From contig CAIZFE010000004.1 of NCBI GenBank assembly GCA_903932145.1, forward strand, positions 186,001 through 250,000: a DNA stretch of 64,000 bases, given 5' to 3'. This DNA comes from an uncultured Rhodopila sp. (GTDB lineage Bacteria; Pseudomonadota; Alphaproteobacteria; Acetobacterales; Acetobacteraceae). Made by a program: the position numbers and the translations under genes. The notes under the pieces are model-generated. The model made no database searches, was not told the origin of the DNA, and was given only the letters and a program-made list of their open reading frames with translations. This document shows positions 56,362 through 64,000 of this stretch, piece by piece (within the stretch, counting starts at the first letter, position 1; every line of letters begins with the position of its first letter).

Positions 56362-57638
56362 GCCGCCTCCACCTCCATCTCCTCGATCATCTCCAGCGTG
56401 TCCTCGTCGGCGATCAGTTGTCCCTCCCACTTCGCGACCACGGCGGTGGCGAGCGAGTTGCCGATCACGTTGGTGGCCGAACGCCCCATGTCGAGGAACG
56501 TGTCGATACCGAGCAGCAGAAGGAGTCCTTCCTCGGGCAGGCTGAATTGGCTGAGGGTCGCGGCGATCACCACCAGCGACGCCCGGGGCACACCCGCGAC
56601 GCCCTTACTGGTCAGCATCAGCGTCAGCAGCATGGCAATCTGAGTGCCGGTGCTGAGGGGAATGTCATACGCCTGCGCGATAAACACGCTCGCGAAGGTG
56701 CAGTACATCATCGTGCCATCGAGATTGAACGAGTATCCCAGTGGCAGGACGAAACTGGAGATGTTCCGAGAAATCGGGAATTTCGCCAGTTGTTCCAGCA
56801 TCTTCGGGTAGGCGGCTTCCGAGCTGGCGGTCGAGAAGGCCAGCAGGAACGGCTCCCGCACCAACCCCACCAGGCGTTTGACACTGGGGCCGAGGATGGC
56901 GAACCCGGCGGCGACCAGCACCAGCCAGAGGCAGACGAGGCCGAAGTAGAACTCCCCCATGAACTTCGCGTAGTTCAGCAGGATGCCGAGCCCGTTGGTG
57001 GCGATGGTCGCCGCCATGGCGCAGAACACGGCCAGCGGGGCCAGTTTCATGACATAGCCGGTGACACGCAGGATGATGTGCGACAGACCCTCGATGCCTT
57101 CCAGCACGACCGCGGCCCGCTCGCCCATCGCCGCGCAGGCGACGCCGAAGAAAATGGAGAAAACAACGATCTGCAGGATCTCGTTATCCACCATCGGGCG
57201 GATCGCCGAGTCCGGGAAGACGTGCTTGATGAACCCGTCCAGCGTCATCGCGTGCGCGTCGATGCCGGAGCTGACACCGCTGACGACCTTGTGGATGCCG
57301 ACGCCGGGTTCGAACAGATTGACCAGGATCAGGCCCAGGGTCAGCGATACCAGCGACGCGGTGACGAACCACAGCATAGCCTTGCCGCCGACCCGGCCGA
57401 CGGCTCCGGCGTCCGACATGTGGCCGATGCCGACCACCAGGGTGGAGAACACCAACGGCGCGATGATCATCTTGATCAACCGCAGGAAGATGGTGCTGCC
57501 GATCGAAACATAGCCGGCGAAGACTTTCTGCGCCGCCGGTGTCGTGAACTGGTCGTGGACCAAGCCGCCGGCGGCGATCCCCAGCACCATGGCGATCAGA
57601 ATGTAGGTGGTCATGCGGCTGGATTTCATCGCGGCCAT
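56358..57638 (-). CDS. dicarboxylate/amino acid:cation symporter (DctA/GltP family)
   Basis: A 426-residue inner-membrane carrier of the DAACS family. Key stretches are STIFLRLIKMIIAPLVFSTL, the serine-rich re-entrant loop LLAFSTASSEAAYPKMLEQL, FVLPLGYSFNLDGTMMYCTF, and the last re-entrant loop with RSATNVIGNSLATAVVAKWE. It takes up C4-dicarboxylates or glutamate/aspartate with protons or sodium. The start is ambiguous between 57638, 57629 and 57668; AGGGG lies just before 57638. The family 3 binding-protein gene is translationally coupled downstream. Confidence 0.9.
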   Translation of the reverse strand: MAAMKSSRMTTYILIAMVLGIAAGGLVHDQFTTPAAQKVFAGYVSIGSTIFLRLIKMIIAPLVFSTLVVGIGHMSDAGAVGRVGGKAMLWFVTASLVSLTLGLILVNLFEPGVGIHKVVSGVSSGIDAHAMTLDGFIKHVFPDSAIRPMVDNEILQIVVFSIFFGVACAAMGERAAVVLEGIEGLSHIILRVTGYVMKLAPLAVFCAMAATIATNGLGILLNYAKFMGEFYFGLVCLWLVLVAAGFAILGPSVKRLVGLVREPFLLAFSTASSEAAYPKMLEQLAKFPISRNISSFVLPLGYSFNLDGTMMYCTFASVFIAQAYDIPLSTGTQIAMLLTLMLTSKGVAGVPRASLVVIAATLSQFSLPEEGLLLLLGIDTFLDMGRSATNVIGNSLATAVVAKWEGQLIADEDTLEMIEEMEVEAA

Positions 57639-57801
57639 ACCCCTGTCGATTATCGTTGCCGGGATCATGCTCTGTCATGGCGCCGTAACACAACATTTCC
57701 ACGAGGCAACCCGGCGCCGCCCGGGATGTTTTGACTCTCAGCGCGCCTGGACGAGGCATTGGGTTCGGTCGCGCCGCCAAATCGCCAAGGGAGGCGCGGA
57801 C

Positions 57802-58968
57802 GTGTCACCTCCACAGGAAACCTCGATCGTCATCGCCGGCGCCGGTCCGACCGGGCTGGCATTGGCAAACTGCCTGGCCGGACAGGGTGTGAACTTCGTC
57901 CTGGTGGACAAACTGGCCGCACCGCAAACCACCTCCCGCGCCGCCGCGATCCACGCTCGGACGTTGGAAGTCCTGGAGCCTCTGGGCGTCACGGATGCCC
58001 TGGTTGGCGCGGGTTTTCCGATACAGACCGTCGTATTACAGGACCGCGACAAGACGCTGATGCGGGTCGGCTTCGATCAAATACCATCCCGGTACCAATA
58101 CATTCTGGCGCTGCCGCAAAATGAAACCGAGGCCATCCTGACGCAGCGTCTGACCGCCCTCGGCGGCACGGTCGAGCGTGACCGGGAGGTGGTCGCCGTC
58201 GTGCAGGACGGCAGCGGCGCGACCGTCACGGTTCAGGATGCAGCCGGTTCCCCGGCGATGCTTCGCGCCCGCTATGTCGTCGGGGCGGACGGCTATCACA
58301 GCATTGTCCGGCAGGCCGCCGGTATCGGTTTTGCGGCCGGCACCTATGCCGAGACCTTTATACTGGCGGACGTGCATATGGACTGGACGCTTCCGCCTGG
58401 CGACATGCGCCTGTTTCTGGCGCCTGAAGGCCTGGCTCTGGTGGTGCCATTCGGCGGCGGCCGGTTTCGGATCGTTGCCACCGTCCCGGAGGCTCCGGCT
58501 ACCCCAACGCGAGCCGACGTGCAGTCGATCCTGGATCAGCGGGGGCCGCGCGCTTCGCGCGTCAGTGTGACCGATGTCCTGTGGTCGTCGCGTTTTCGCA
58601 TCCACCATGGGGTTGCCCGGCACTATCGGGCCAGCCGGATCTTCCTGGCCGGCGATGCGGCGCATGTTCACAGCCCGGCCGGAGGACAGGGCATGAATAT
58701 CGGCCTCCAGGACGCCGTCGCACTCGGCGAACGTCTGGCTGAGGTGATCGCCGAACGGCAACCGGACGCATATCTGGACGGATATGAACAGCAACGGCGA
58801 CCGGTCGCGGAACGGGTCGTGGCGATGACGGACCAGATGACCCGGATGGGAACGCTGACCGGCGCCGTCGGCCAGCAGGTTCGCAACATCGGCCTGACGG
58901 TCGCCGGGCATCTGCCGTTTGTCCGCCGGCGGATCGCGACGCGCATGGCGGAGTTGAGCCGGCCGTAG
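57802..58968 (+). CDS. FAD-dependent aromatic-ring monooxygenase (PHBH/UbiH-like)
   Basis: A 388-residue flavoprotein. The FAD motif is SIVIAGAGPTGLALANCLAG, the middle DG motif is ARYVVGADGYHSIVRQAAGI, and the ribityl-binding GD motif is RIFLAGDAAHVHSPAGGQGM followed by NIGLQDA. These define class A flavin hydroxylases acting on phenols or ubiquinone precursors. GTG 57802 is chosen because AAGGGAGG lies seven bases upstream; the frame extends into the divergent dctA-like gene. No aromatic catabolic partner is adjacent, so the substrate is unknown. Confidence 0.9.
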   Translation: MSPPQETSIVIAGAGPTGLALANCLAGQGVNFVLVDKLAAPQTTSRAAAIHARTLEVLEPLGVTDALVGAGFPIQTVVLQDRDKTLMRVGFDQIPSRYQYILALPQNETEAILTQRLTALGGTVERDREVVAVVQDGSGATVTVQDAAGSPAMLRARYVVGADGYHSIVRQAAGIGFAAGTYAETFILADVHMDWTLPPGDMRLFLAPEGLALVVPFGGGRFRIVATVPEAPATPTRADVQSILDQRGPRASRVSVTDVLWSSRFRIHHGVARHYRASRIFLAGDAAHVHSPAGGQGMNIGLQDAVALGERLAEVIAERQPDAYLDGYEQQRRPVAERVVAMTDQMTRMGTLTGAVGQQVRNIGLTVAGHLPFVRRRIATRMAELSRP

Positions 58969-59236
58969 CCGATTGTCGAATAGCTCTCCGATCCGATGCT
59001 CCGAGCGGTGTCGCGGAAGAGATGCGGCAAGCCGCTGTTTTCAGCCCGAGGGCGACACACAAATGATCGCCGCGGGCGCGGCTTGCCACATGACACTTGC
59101 ATTGTAAACCGATTGTGAGGCACAACCAAATTTCTTACTTATTCGTATAAAATACAGATACTGGAAACAAAAAATGATACAAAATGACGGAATAAACGGC
59201 AGAATCTTCCCCATCAAGCCAAATTATCCCATTTTA

Positions 59237-59485
59237 ATGGATGAAGTACGTAAAAAGATACGTTTATCAGCGGCCATTTCCGATCTGACCGATCCTCCGA
59301 AAATCCGTCGCGATCGTAAGGGCACACTGGCGATCGAATATGCGGTGATCGCCGCACTGATTGCCGTGCCTCTGGTCGGGTCGGCCCCCGACTATGCTCG
59401 CAAGGTGCAGAAAACCTTCGCCGTTGTTTCGCGGGCTTTGCAGACCGCATGCGAGGCGAGTGCCGGAACCAACGTCTGCAAGTGA
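59237..59485 (+). CDS. Flp/Fap-type IVb pilin family protein
   Basis: An 82-residue protein with the Flp prepilin pattern: a hydrophilic leader, then RDRKG|TLAIEYAVIAALIAVP, giving the G-TLxIEY processing site with the conserved Glu and Tyr, followed by one hydrophobic helix. Flp pilins build Tad pili for surface attachment. The leader of about 29 residues is longer than usual; ATG 59174 would lengthen it more. No tad genes are nearby, so it is a solitary pilin gene. The upstream 80 bases are AT-rich with a TATAAAAT-like box, a likely promoter. Confidence 0.78.
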   Translation: MDEVRKKIRLSAAISDLTDPPKIRRDRKGTLAIEYAVIAALIAVPLVGSAPDYARKVQKTFAVVSRALQTACEASAGTNVCK

Positions 59486-59679
59486 GCGCCGTTGCGGCGT
59501 GGGGTCGTGAGCGCAAAATGTAAACCGCCGCAAACGCTGGCCTAGCCGGAAATAATCCGGCCGTTACAGCGGCACACTCAGGGTTTCCGCAACGCCCTGC
59601 CTCCATCGGAATCTGATGAAACTTGTTGCACGATAAATTCCAACCGATAGACACCCGGATGTGAATCGCGGAGTGACCG

Positions 59680-60795
59680 ATGTTGCATTTATCGCCCGAC
59701 CAGACCAGTCCGGCCGCTGCCGAGGCTGATCGACTCGCCGCCCTGCGCACTTACGAAATCCTCGATACCGCCCCGGAAGACGCCTTCGACCGCGTGGTTC
59801 AACTGGCCCATAGCCTGTTCGGCATGCCGACCGCCCTTGTGTCGCTGGTCGATGAAAAGCGGCGATGGGCGAAAGCCCGGCTCGGCCCCGCCGCGATCGA
59901 AATTCCGCGGTCGTGGGCGTTTTGCAACCAGGCCATCCAGCAGGCCGCCCCGCTGGTCGTCCCCGACGCCGCCGCCGATGCGCGCTTTCGCGAGAGTCCC
60001 CTCGTTGCCGGCGCTCCGTATATCCGCTTCTATGCCGGTGCCCCGATCCGCGACCGGCAAGGCTATGCGCTTGGCGCCGTCTGCATCATTTCGCCTGAAC
60101 CCAACACCGGTTTCTCCGATGCGGACCGCGACCGGTTGGCCAGCCTCGCCGGCATTGTCGCCAACGAGATGGAACTGCGCCGCGAACTGATCCGGGCCCG
60201 CCGGCATGTTCTGGAAAAGGATGATCTGATCCGCGACATGCACCATCAGGTCGCCAACAGCCTGCAAATCATTACCGACGTCCTCGATCTGCAGGCTTCG
60301 GCGGCTCGGGACGCCGCGGTCAAGACGGCACTGCACGGCGCCGCCGCCCGCATTATTTCGATCGGCGAAGTCCATCAGCAGTTACGGCGCCAGGGCACCA
60401 CCGATCTGGCCAATGCCAACGGGTATTTCGGCCAGCTCACGCGGCGGCTGTGGAATGGCGTCGGATTGCCGGCGGGAACCGGGTCGATCGCCGTTGCCGT
60501 CCCGGCAGACCTGGAACTGCCTCCCGAACTGCTGGCCCGGATGGGACTGGTCGCATCGGCGCTGGTCATGAACGCGATGCGCGCCGGTGCGGTGAATGTG
60601 AGCGTCGGCCTGGAGCCGCAACCGGACGCGGTGGTGCTGGCTATCTCTTACGACGGCGATTCGACCGATCCGAACGGGTACGATGGGAGATCGGCAGACT
60701 CCAGTTTCCGGATGATCCGCGTGCTGGCCGGAGAAAGCGCGATCACAATCGATCCCGACGAGCGACGCCGGGTTTTGGTTCGTTTCCGCGCTTAG
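59680..60795 (+). CDS. GAF-domain sensor histidine kinase (HisKA_2-type)
   Basis: A 371-residue cytoplasmic sensor. Residues about 15-165 form a GAF domain of the type LAALRTYEILDTAPEDAFDR ... RYAGAPI (here IRFYAGAPIRDRQGYALGAV). A DHp segment at about 185-230 has the phosphoacceptor in IRDMHHQVANSLQIITDVLD. The C-terminal ATPase region keeps an N-box-like LVASALVMNAMRAGA but has weak G-boxes, so kinase activity may be reduced. No response regulator is adjacent; the nearest candidate partner is the single-domain receiver at 23039, far away. Confidence 0.85.
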   Translation: MLHLSPDQTSPAAAEADRLAALRTYEILDTAPEDAFDRVVQLAHSLFGMPTALVSLVDEKRRWAKARLGPAAIEIPRSWAFCNQAIQQAAPLVVPDAAADARFRESPLVAGAPYIRFYAGAPIRDRQGYALGAVCIISPEPNTGFSDADRDRLASLAGIVANEMELRRELIRARRHVLEKDDLIRDMHHQVANSLQIITDVLDLQASAARDAAVKTALHGAAARIISIGEVHQQLRRQGTTDLANANGYFGQLTRRLWNGVGLPAGTGSIAVAVPADLELPPELLARMGLVASALVMNAMRAGAVNVSVGLEPQPDAVVLAISYDGDSTDPNGYDGRSADSSFRMIRVLAGESAITIDPDERRRVLVRFRA

Positions 60796-60996
60796 GAACG
60801 TTTCTAAACCAGACCGCATTGATTTCGATAAGCATAGAACCTGCCTCATCATCGATTGAGGCAGGACGGGTGGCTTCGGCCGCCCGATCCCGGCCACATC
60901 CGATGAAACGCGACTACGGTGCCACGCAGCCCCCTTGCCAGCGAACCGCAACCGTGTCGGGATTGCTTGCTACAAGACCAATAAGCAGGGGGACGC

Positions 60997-62313
60997 ATGG
61001 CCATTTCAGCGGTTTCACCGCGTATGCGGCGGATGCAATGGGTCGCGATCGGACTGGCAACCGCCGCCATCGCGTTGAATTACATCGACCGCTCCACCCT
61101 TGCGATCGGCAACGTCACCATTCGGCAGGAGTTCGGTCTCAGCGCCACCGCGATCGGCGCGCTGCAATCGTTCTGGTCGCTGACCTATGCCTGTTTCCAA
61201 ATCCCCATCGGCTTCGCACTTGACCGGCTCGGTCCCCGCTATCTGATCGGGCTGGCCCTGGTCGCGTGGTCCGTCGCTCAGGCGGCGGGCGGACTGGCCA
61301 GCACCTATACGCAACTGATGTGGGCGCGCATCGCCCTTGGGGCGACCGAAAGTCCGGCCTTCCCCGGAGCGGTTCGGATCACCAGCGACTGGTTCCACGT
61401 CAAGGACCGCGGCAAGCCGACGGGGGTCTATAACTCCGGCGGCAGCATCGGGCCGGCCATCGCACCGCCGCTGCTGACCGCGCTGATGCTGGGGTTCGGC
61501 TGGCGCACGATGTTCATCACCATGGGATTGGCCGGCCTGTTCGGAGCCTTGGTGTGGTTCAAGCTGTACCGCGATCCGGCCAAGACCACCCTCGAACCGG
61601 AGGACCAGGCCTATCTGGCGGAAAACCGGGCAGCCGTGGCGCCGGTGGAGCTGCGCACCTGGGTGCGCCTGTTCCGCTTCCGCTCCATGTGGGGCCTGAT
61701 GCTCGGTGCATTTTGCAGCGGCTATGCGGTGTGGATGTACCAGACCTGGCTGCCGGCCTATCTGGAGATGCAGCAGCACATCAGCATCGCCAAGACCGGC
61801 TTTCTGGCGATGATCCCGCTGATTTTCTCGGTCCTGGGCGCCTGGTCGGGTGGCTGGGTCACCGACCGGTTCGCCCGTGGCGGGATGGAGATCGTTGCCA
61901 GCCGCCGCCTGCCTTCCATTCTCGGCCTGTTGGCGTCGGGGGCGTTCACCATCGTCGCCACCACCGCCAGCAGCGGGACCGAGGCGGTGGTGTATATCTC
62001 CGCCGCGATGTTCTTCCTGTCGCTGGGGATCGCCGGGAAGTGGACGCTGATCACCGCCGTGGCGCCGCAATCCTATTGCACCTCGGTCGCCAGTATTCAG
62101 AATTTCGGCGGCTACATCGGCGGCACGGTGTCGCCGTTGGTGACCGGGATGGTGGTCGATCTGACCGGGTCGTTCGTGATCGCGCTGGGGATCGGGGCGG
62201 CGATCACGATTCTCGGGGCGGTTATTCTTCAGACCGTCGTGCGCTCCCCCATCACGACCGAGATGCTGGAGAGCGCCGGCCCGTTGCCCGTGCGGATGGC
62301 GACGCGGGCATAA
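60997..62313 (+). CDS. MFS transporter, anion:cation symporter family
   Basis: A 438-residue carrier with about twelve membrane helices. NYIDRSTLAIGNVTIRQEFG and FALDRLGPRYLIGLALVAWS are the ACS-family signatures; TESPAFPGAVRITSDWF is the conserved stretch after helix 4. It is a distant relative of the carrier at 8780 and probably imports an organic acid. Its last 85 bases overlap the 3' end of the convergent choice-of-anchor A gene. GCAGGGGG precedes ATG 60997. Confidence 0.9.
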   Translation: MAISAVSPRMRRMQWVAIGLATAAIALNYIDRSTLAIGNVTIRQEFGLSATAIGALQSFWSLTYACFQIPIGFALDRLGPRYLIGLALVAWSVAQAAGGLASTYTQLMWARIALGATESPAFPGAVRITSDWFHVKDRGKPTGVYNSGGSIGPAIAPPLLTALMLGFGWRTMFITMGLAGLFGALVWFKLYRDPAKTTLEPEDQAYLAENRAAVAPVELRTWVRLFRFRSMWGLMLGAFCSGYAVWMYQTWLPAYLEMQQHISIAKTGFLAMIPLIFSVLGAWSGGWVTDRFARGGMEIVASRRLPSILGLLASGAFTIVATTASSGTEAVVYISAAMFFLSLGIAGKWTLITAVAPQSYCTSVASIQNFGGYIGGTVSPLVTGMVVDLTGSFVIALGIGAAITILGAVILQTVVRSPITTEMLESAGPLPVRMATRA

Positions 62314-63521
62314 GACCGAGCGAGCCGCCGCAAACGGCCCCGCCCGAACCAGGCAAGGACCAGCATCCCGAGCGGGCTGGAACCGAGCAGAGGAAGTGGG
62401 GCGGGAGCGGGGGCGAGCGACGATGTCGCTGACAACAGGCTGCTGCCTGGCAGGGCTCCGTCGAAACCGCCGCCTGCGTTGGACTGGTTCAACTGCGCGT
62501 TGCCCACAAGGTTGGCAGCGAACAGCGACCCGGTGATGTTGCCGCCGGTTGTCACGACAGTCGCGTTGGGTGCCAGGATTGATAGATCGTAGCTGACATT
62601 CGAGGCGGCATTGACGGTCGTGGCGCCGTTCAGGTTCAGCAGCACGTTGTTGTCGGTCATCGCGCCGGTATAACCAAAGCTCATGTTGCTCGGCAGTGCG
62701 ACGGTCCCGCCCCCCTGGACATTGATGATGTCCGTGGCACCGGCGACCGTGCTGTTGAACAGCACCTGATTGCCGGACATTGCGGTCAGTTGCGCCTGGG
62801 TCACATTGAAGACGTTGTCGCCCGCGACGGTGCTGTTGAAGACATAGGCGCCCTGGGCATTCTTCCCGAATGTGTCGCCGGCCGTGGTCTGTTGCGCCGC
62901 CAGGTAGTTGGAAACGGCGGATACGTTGGCGCTGGTCGCGGCGAAGTTGATCGGTGCGACATAGGCGCTGGCGGCCTGAAGGTCGGGTTTCGCCGCGTTA
63001 ACGACACTCAATGCACCGCCGACCCCGACGGACCCATTCACGCCTGCCGCGGTGATGCTGGCACTGCCGTCAACGTTGACGTTGCCGTTGATCTGCCCGT
63101 TCAGGTAGCTCATGGAACCGCCGACATTGACGTTGCCAAACCCGGTTGAGGCCGCGGCGAGGCTGCCGCCGACATCCGTGGTTCCGTTCACCGAACCATT
63201 GGTCATTGTCAGGCTGCCGCCGACCGCGAGGCCGACTCCGCCAGCCGTGGTGTTGGTCGAGGCACCGAAGTTTTGCAGATACACGTCGCCTCCGGCGGCG
63301 ATCGCGCCCTGGCTGTCGGAGGTGTAAGCCGACCCGGAACTGCCGATGTTGCCAGAGATGTAGGTGTTGTAGCCGTCGTTGAGCAAACCTTGCAGGGTTT
63401 GCACCGGCGCGGTGGTGGCGGTCGTGCCATCCTGCCGGTCATCGTCGGCGCGGGCGGCATGGGCATACGCAGCGACGGCAACACCCGTTACTGCGGCGAG
63501 GGTCAATACGTTCAGACGCAT
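62229..63521 (-). CDS. choice-of-anchor A family surface protein with a C-terminal sorting-like helix
   Basis: A 430-residue exported protein. A signal peptide (VLTLAAVTGVAVAAYAHAAR) is followed by the choice-of-anchor A domain: GLLNDGYNTYISGNIGSSGS, GAIAAGGDVYLQNFG and repeated Gly/Asn/Ser strands (beta-helix-like). Near the end stands a sorting-type tail, APAPLPLLGSSPLGMLVLAW then FGRGRLRRLAR, that is, a Pro-rich motif, a hydrophobic helix and a basic cluster as in exosortase substrates. The frame then continues about 29 more residues into the antisense of the MFS gene, which is atypical, because sorting signals end at the basic cluster. The original stop may have been lost. Confidence 0.8.
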   Translation of the reverse strand: MRLNVLTLAAVTGVAVAAYAHAARADDDRQDGTTATTAPVQTLQGLLNDGYNTYISGNIGSSGSAYTSDSQGAIAAGGDVYLQNFGASTNTTAGGVGLAVGGSLTMTNGSVNGTTDVGGSLAAASTGFGNVNVGGSMSYLNGQINGNVNVDGSASITAAGVNGSVGVGGALSVVNAAKPDLQAASAYVAPINFAATSANVSAVSNYLAAQQTTAGDTFGKNAQGAYVFNSTVAGDNVFNVTQAQLTAMSGNQVLFNSTVAGATDIINVQGGGTVALPSNMSFGYTGAMTDNNVLLNLNGATTVNAASNVSYDLSILAPNATVVTTGGNITGSLFAANLVGNAQLNQSNAGGGFDGALPGSSLLSATSSLAPAPAPLPLLGSSPLGMLVLAWFGRGRLRRLARSYARVAIRTGNGPALSSISVVMGERTTV

Positions 63522-63762
63522 TTTGATCTCTCTCGGTCAAGGCGGTTAACATCGACGGCGGCGGCCGGCTGGCCGTGCGCCCGATGCTTGCGTTCGAGAG
63601 TTGCACTCTGTGTGCCATTGCAATTCGCCGATGCCCGACCTTGGCGTTGATGTGCGGCCAGGGCTCCTCCTGAAATGCGACGAGATTCGCGGGAAGGCCC
63701 GCCGATTGCGGTGTGCGTGTCGGTCGCCGTCCTGTCACGGCATCCGGAGGACGCCGTTCGAT

Positions 63763-64000
63763 ATGTCAGCAAGCACCGCGCGCTTCGCCTTTCCTGGTCG
63801 GTTTCGAGAAACCGCCAAACCGCATGTGACCGGCCTGTTGCTGGCCGGCGGCTGGCTGCATGGCGTGGCGGCCCGAATTGTCCCGGAATGGCAGGCGGGA
63901 GGCGACCTGTTGCCGGCCAGCCTCGTCAGTCCGCTGGAACTCATGATCGTCTTCATCGCCGGCTATGGACTGTCTCGCGAGCCTGTAGCGGAACGGTTGG
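63763..64000 (+). CDS. membrane-associated protein, N-terminal part (runs off the window)
   Basis: An open frame from ATG 63763, after a GGAGG site, continues to the window edge (79 codons). It starts MSASTARFAFPGRFRETAKP, then a hydrophobic helix (VTGLLLAGGWLHGVAARIVP) and a second one (SPLELMIVFIAGYGLSREPV). It is divergent from the choice-of-anchor A gene. The family cannot be told from this fragment; a membrane enzyme linked to the surface protein is conceivable but unproven. Confidence 0.5.
   Translation, partial: MSASTARFAFPGRFRETAKPHVTGLLLAGGWLHGVAARIVPEWQAGGDLLPASLVSPLELMIVFIAGYGLSREPVAERL

Noticed and set aside
56418-57734. 438-codon plus-strand open frame opposite the DctA-type gene
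   Set aside because: Extremely rich in Asp, His, Gln and Arg, typical of the complement of a hydrophobic membrane-protein gene.

Overview
The window is GC-rich, densely coded chromosomal DNA, most likely from an alphaproteobacterium of the Rhodospirillales (Acetobacteraceae-like). That placement is an inference from the base composition, the HWE-type kinase, the NrsF-type anti-sigma factor, the many binding-protein transport genes and the dispersed short palindromes. No rRNA, intact insertion sequence, prophage or CRISPR array is visible. One tRNA gene (Lys, CTT) is present.

Layout. 0-8 kb: a large FeS/flavin oxidoreductase fusion; an HNH nuclease behind a decayed vsr gene; an orphan LivK-type binding protein; a Uma2 protein; a glutathione peroxidase. 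7.8-12.8 kb: a sugar-acid catabolic locus (LysR regulator divergent from an MFS carrier, IlvD/Edd dehydratase and RraA-fold protein). 12.8-14.7 kb: a lone GspK-like pseudopilin and a secreted HbpS/GlcG-like protein. 14.9-20.8 kb: a six-gene minus-strand glycan cassette (GT2, WecD-like acetyltransferase, GtrA, WecE aminotransferase, methyltransferase, GT-C-like membrane protein) in which gtrA carries an in-frame TGA. 21-26.6 kb: tRNA-Lys, GMC oxidoreductase, and a CheB-CheR-PAS-HWE kinase with its response regulator. 26.6-27.9 kb: non-coding, with dispersed repeats. 27.9-33.6 kb: a hypothetical protein, TRAP binding protein, CapA-like phosphatase, MFS carrier, YdhR-like protein and SDR. 33.6-35.8 kb: an ECF sigma/NrsF pair and a small secreted repeat protein, both behind identical GTAACC-N16-CGAA promoters. 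36-38.6 kb: small genes and gene debris, including a truncated AhpD-like duplicate and a NIPSNAP gene with a TAG stop. 38.6-47.8 kb: S49 peptidase, acetyltransferases, CHRD protein, sugar-binding protein, acyltransferase, SDR, carboxylesterase and hemW. 48-49.4 kb: a ParE-type toxin-antitoxin pair, a candidate small RNA with a strong promoter and terminator, and a damaged DUF3800 gene. 49.5-53.2 kb: gyrB and recF. 53.3-55.1 kb: a toxin/immunity island (EndoU nuclease with a MafI-like partner, an orphan antitoxin, an Imm11/DUF1629 protein). 55.4-64 kb: a DctA-type symporter coupled to a solute-binding protein, a flavin monooxygenase, an Flp pilin, a GAF kinase, an MFS carrier, a choice-of-anchor A surface protein and a partial gene at the edge.

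How the genes work together. The glycan cassette would make and attach a 4-acetamido-4,6-dideoxy sugar through a polyprenyl carrier. The sugar-acid locus imports and dehydrates an aldonate or aldarate. The sigma/anti-sigma pair appears to control itself and the adjacent secreted protein. Several genes are freshly broken (vsr, gtrA, NIPSNAP, DUF3800, an AhpD-like copy), so the window either records recent gene decay or contains some sequencing errors. The most unusual items are the DctA/binding-protein coupling, the EndoU island beside recF, the candidate small RNA, the sigma-F-like regulon and the interrupted glycan cassette.
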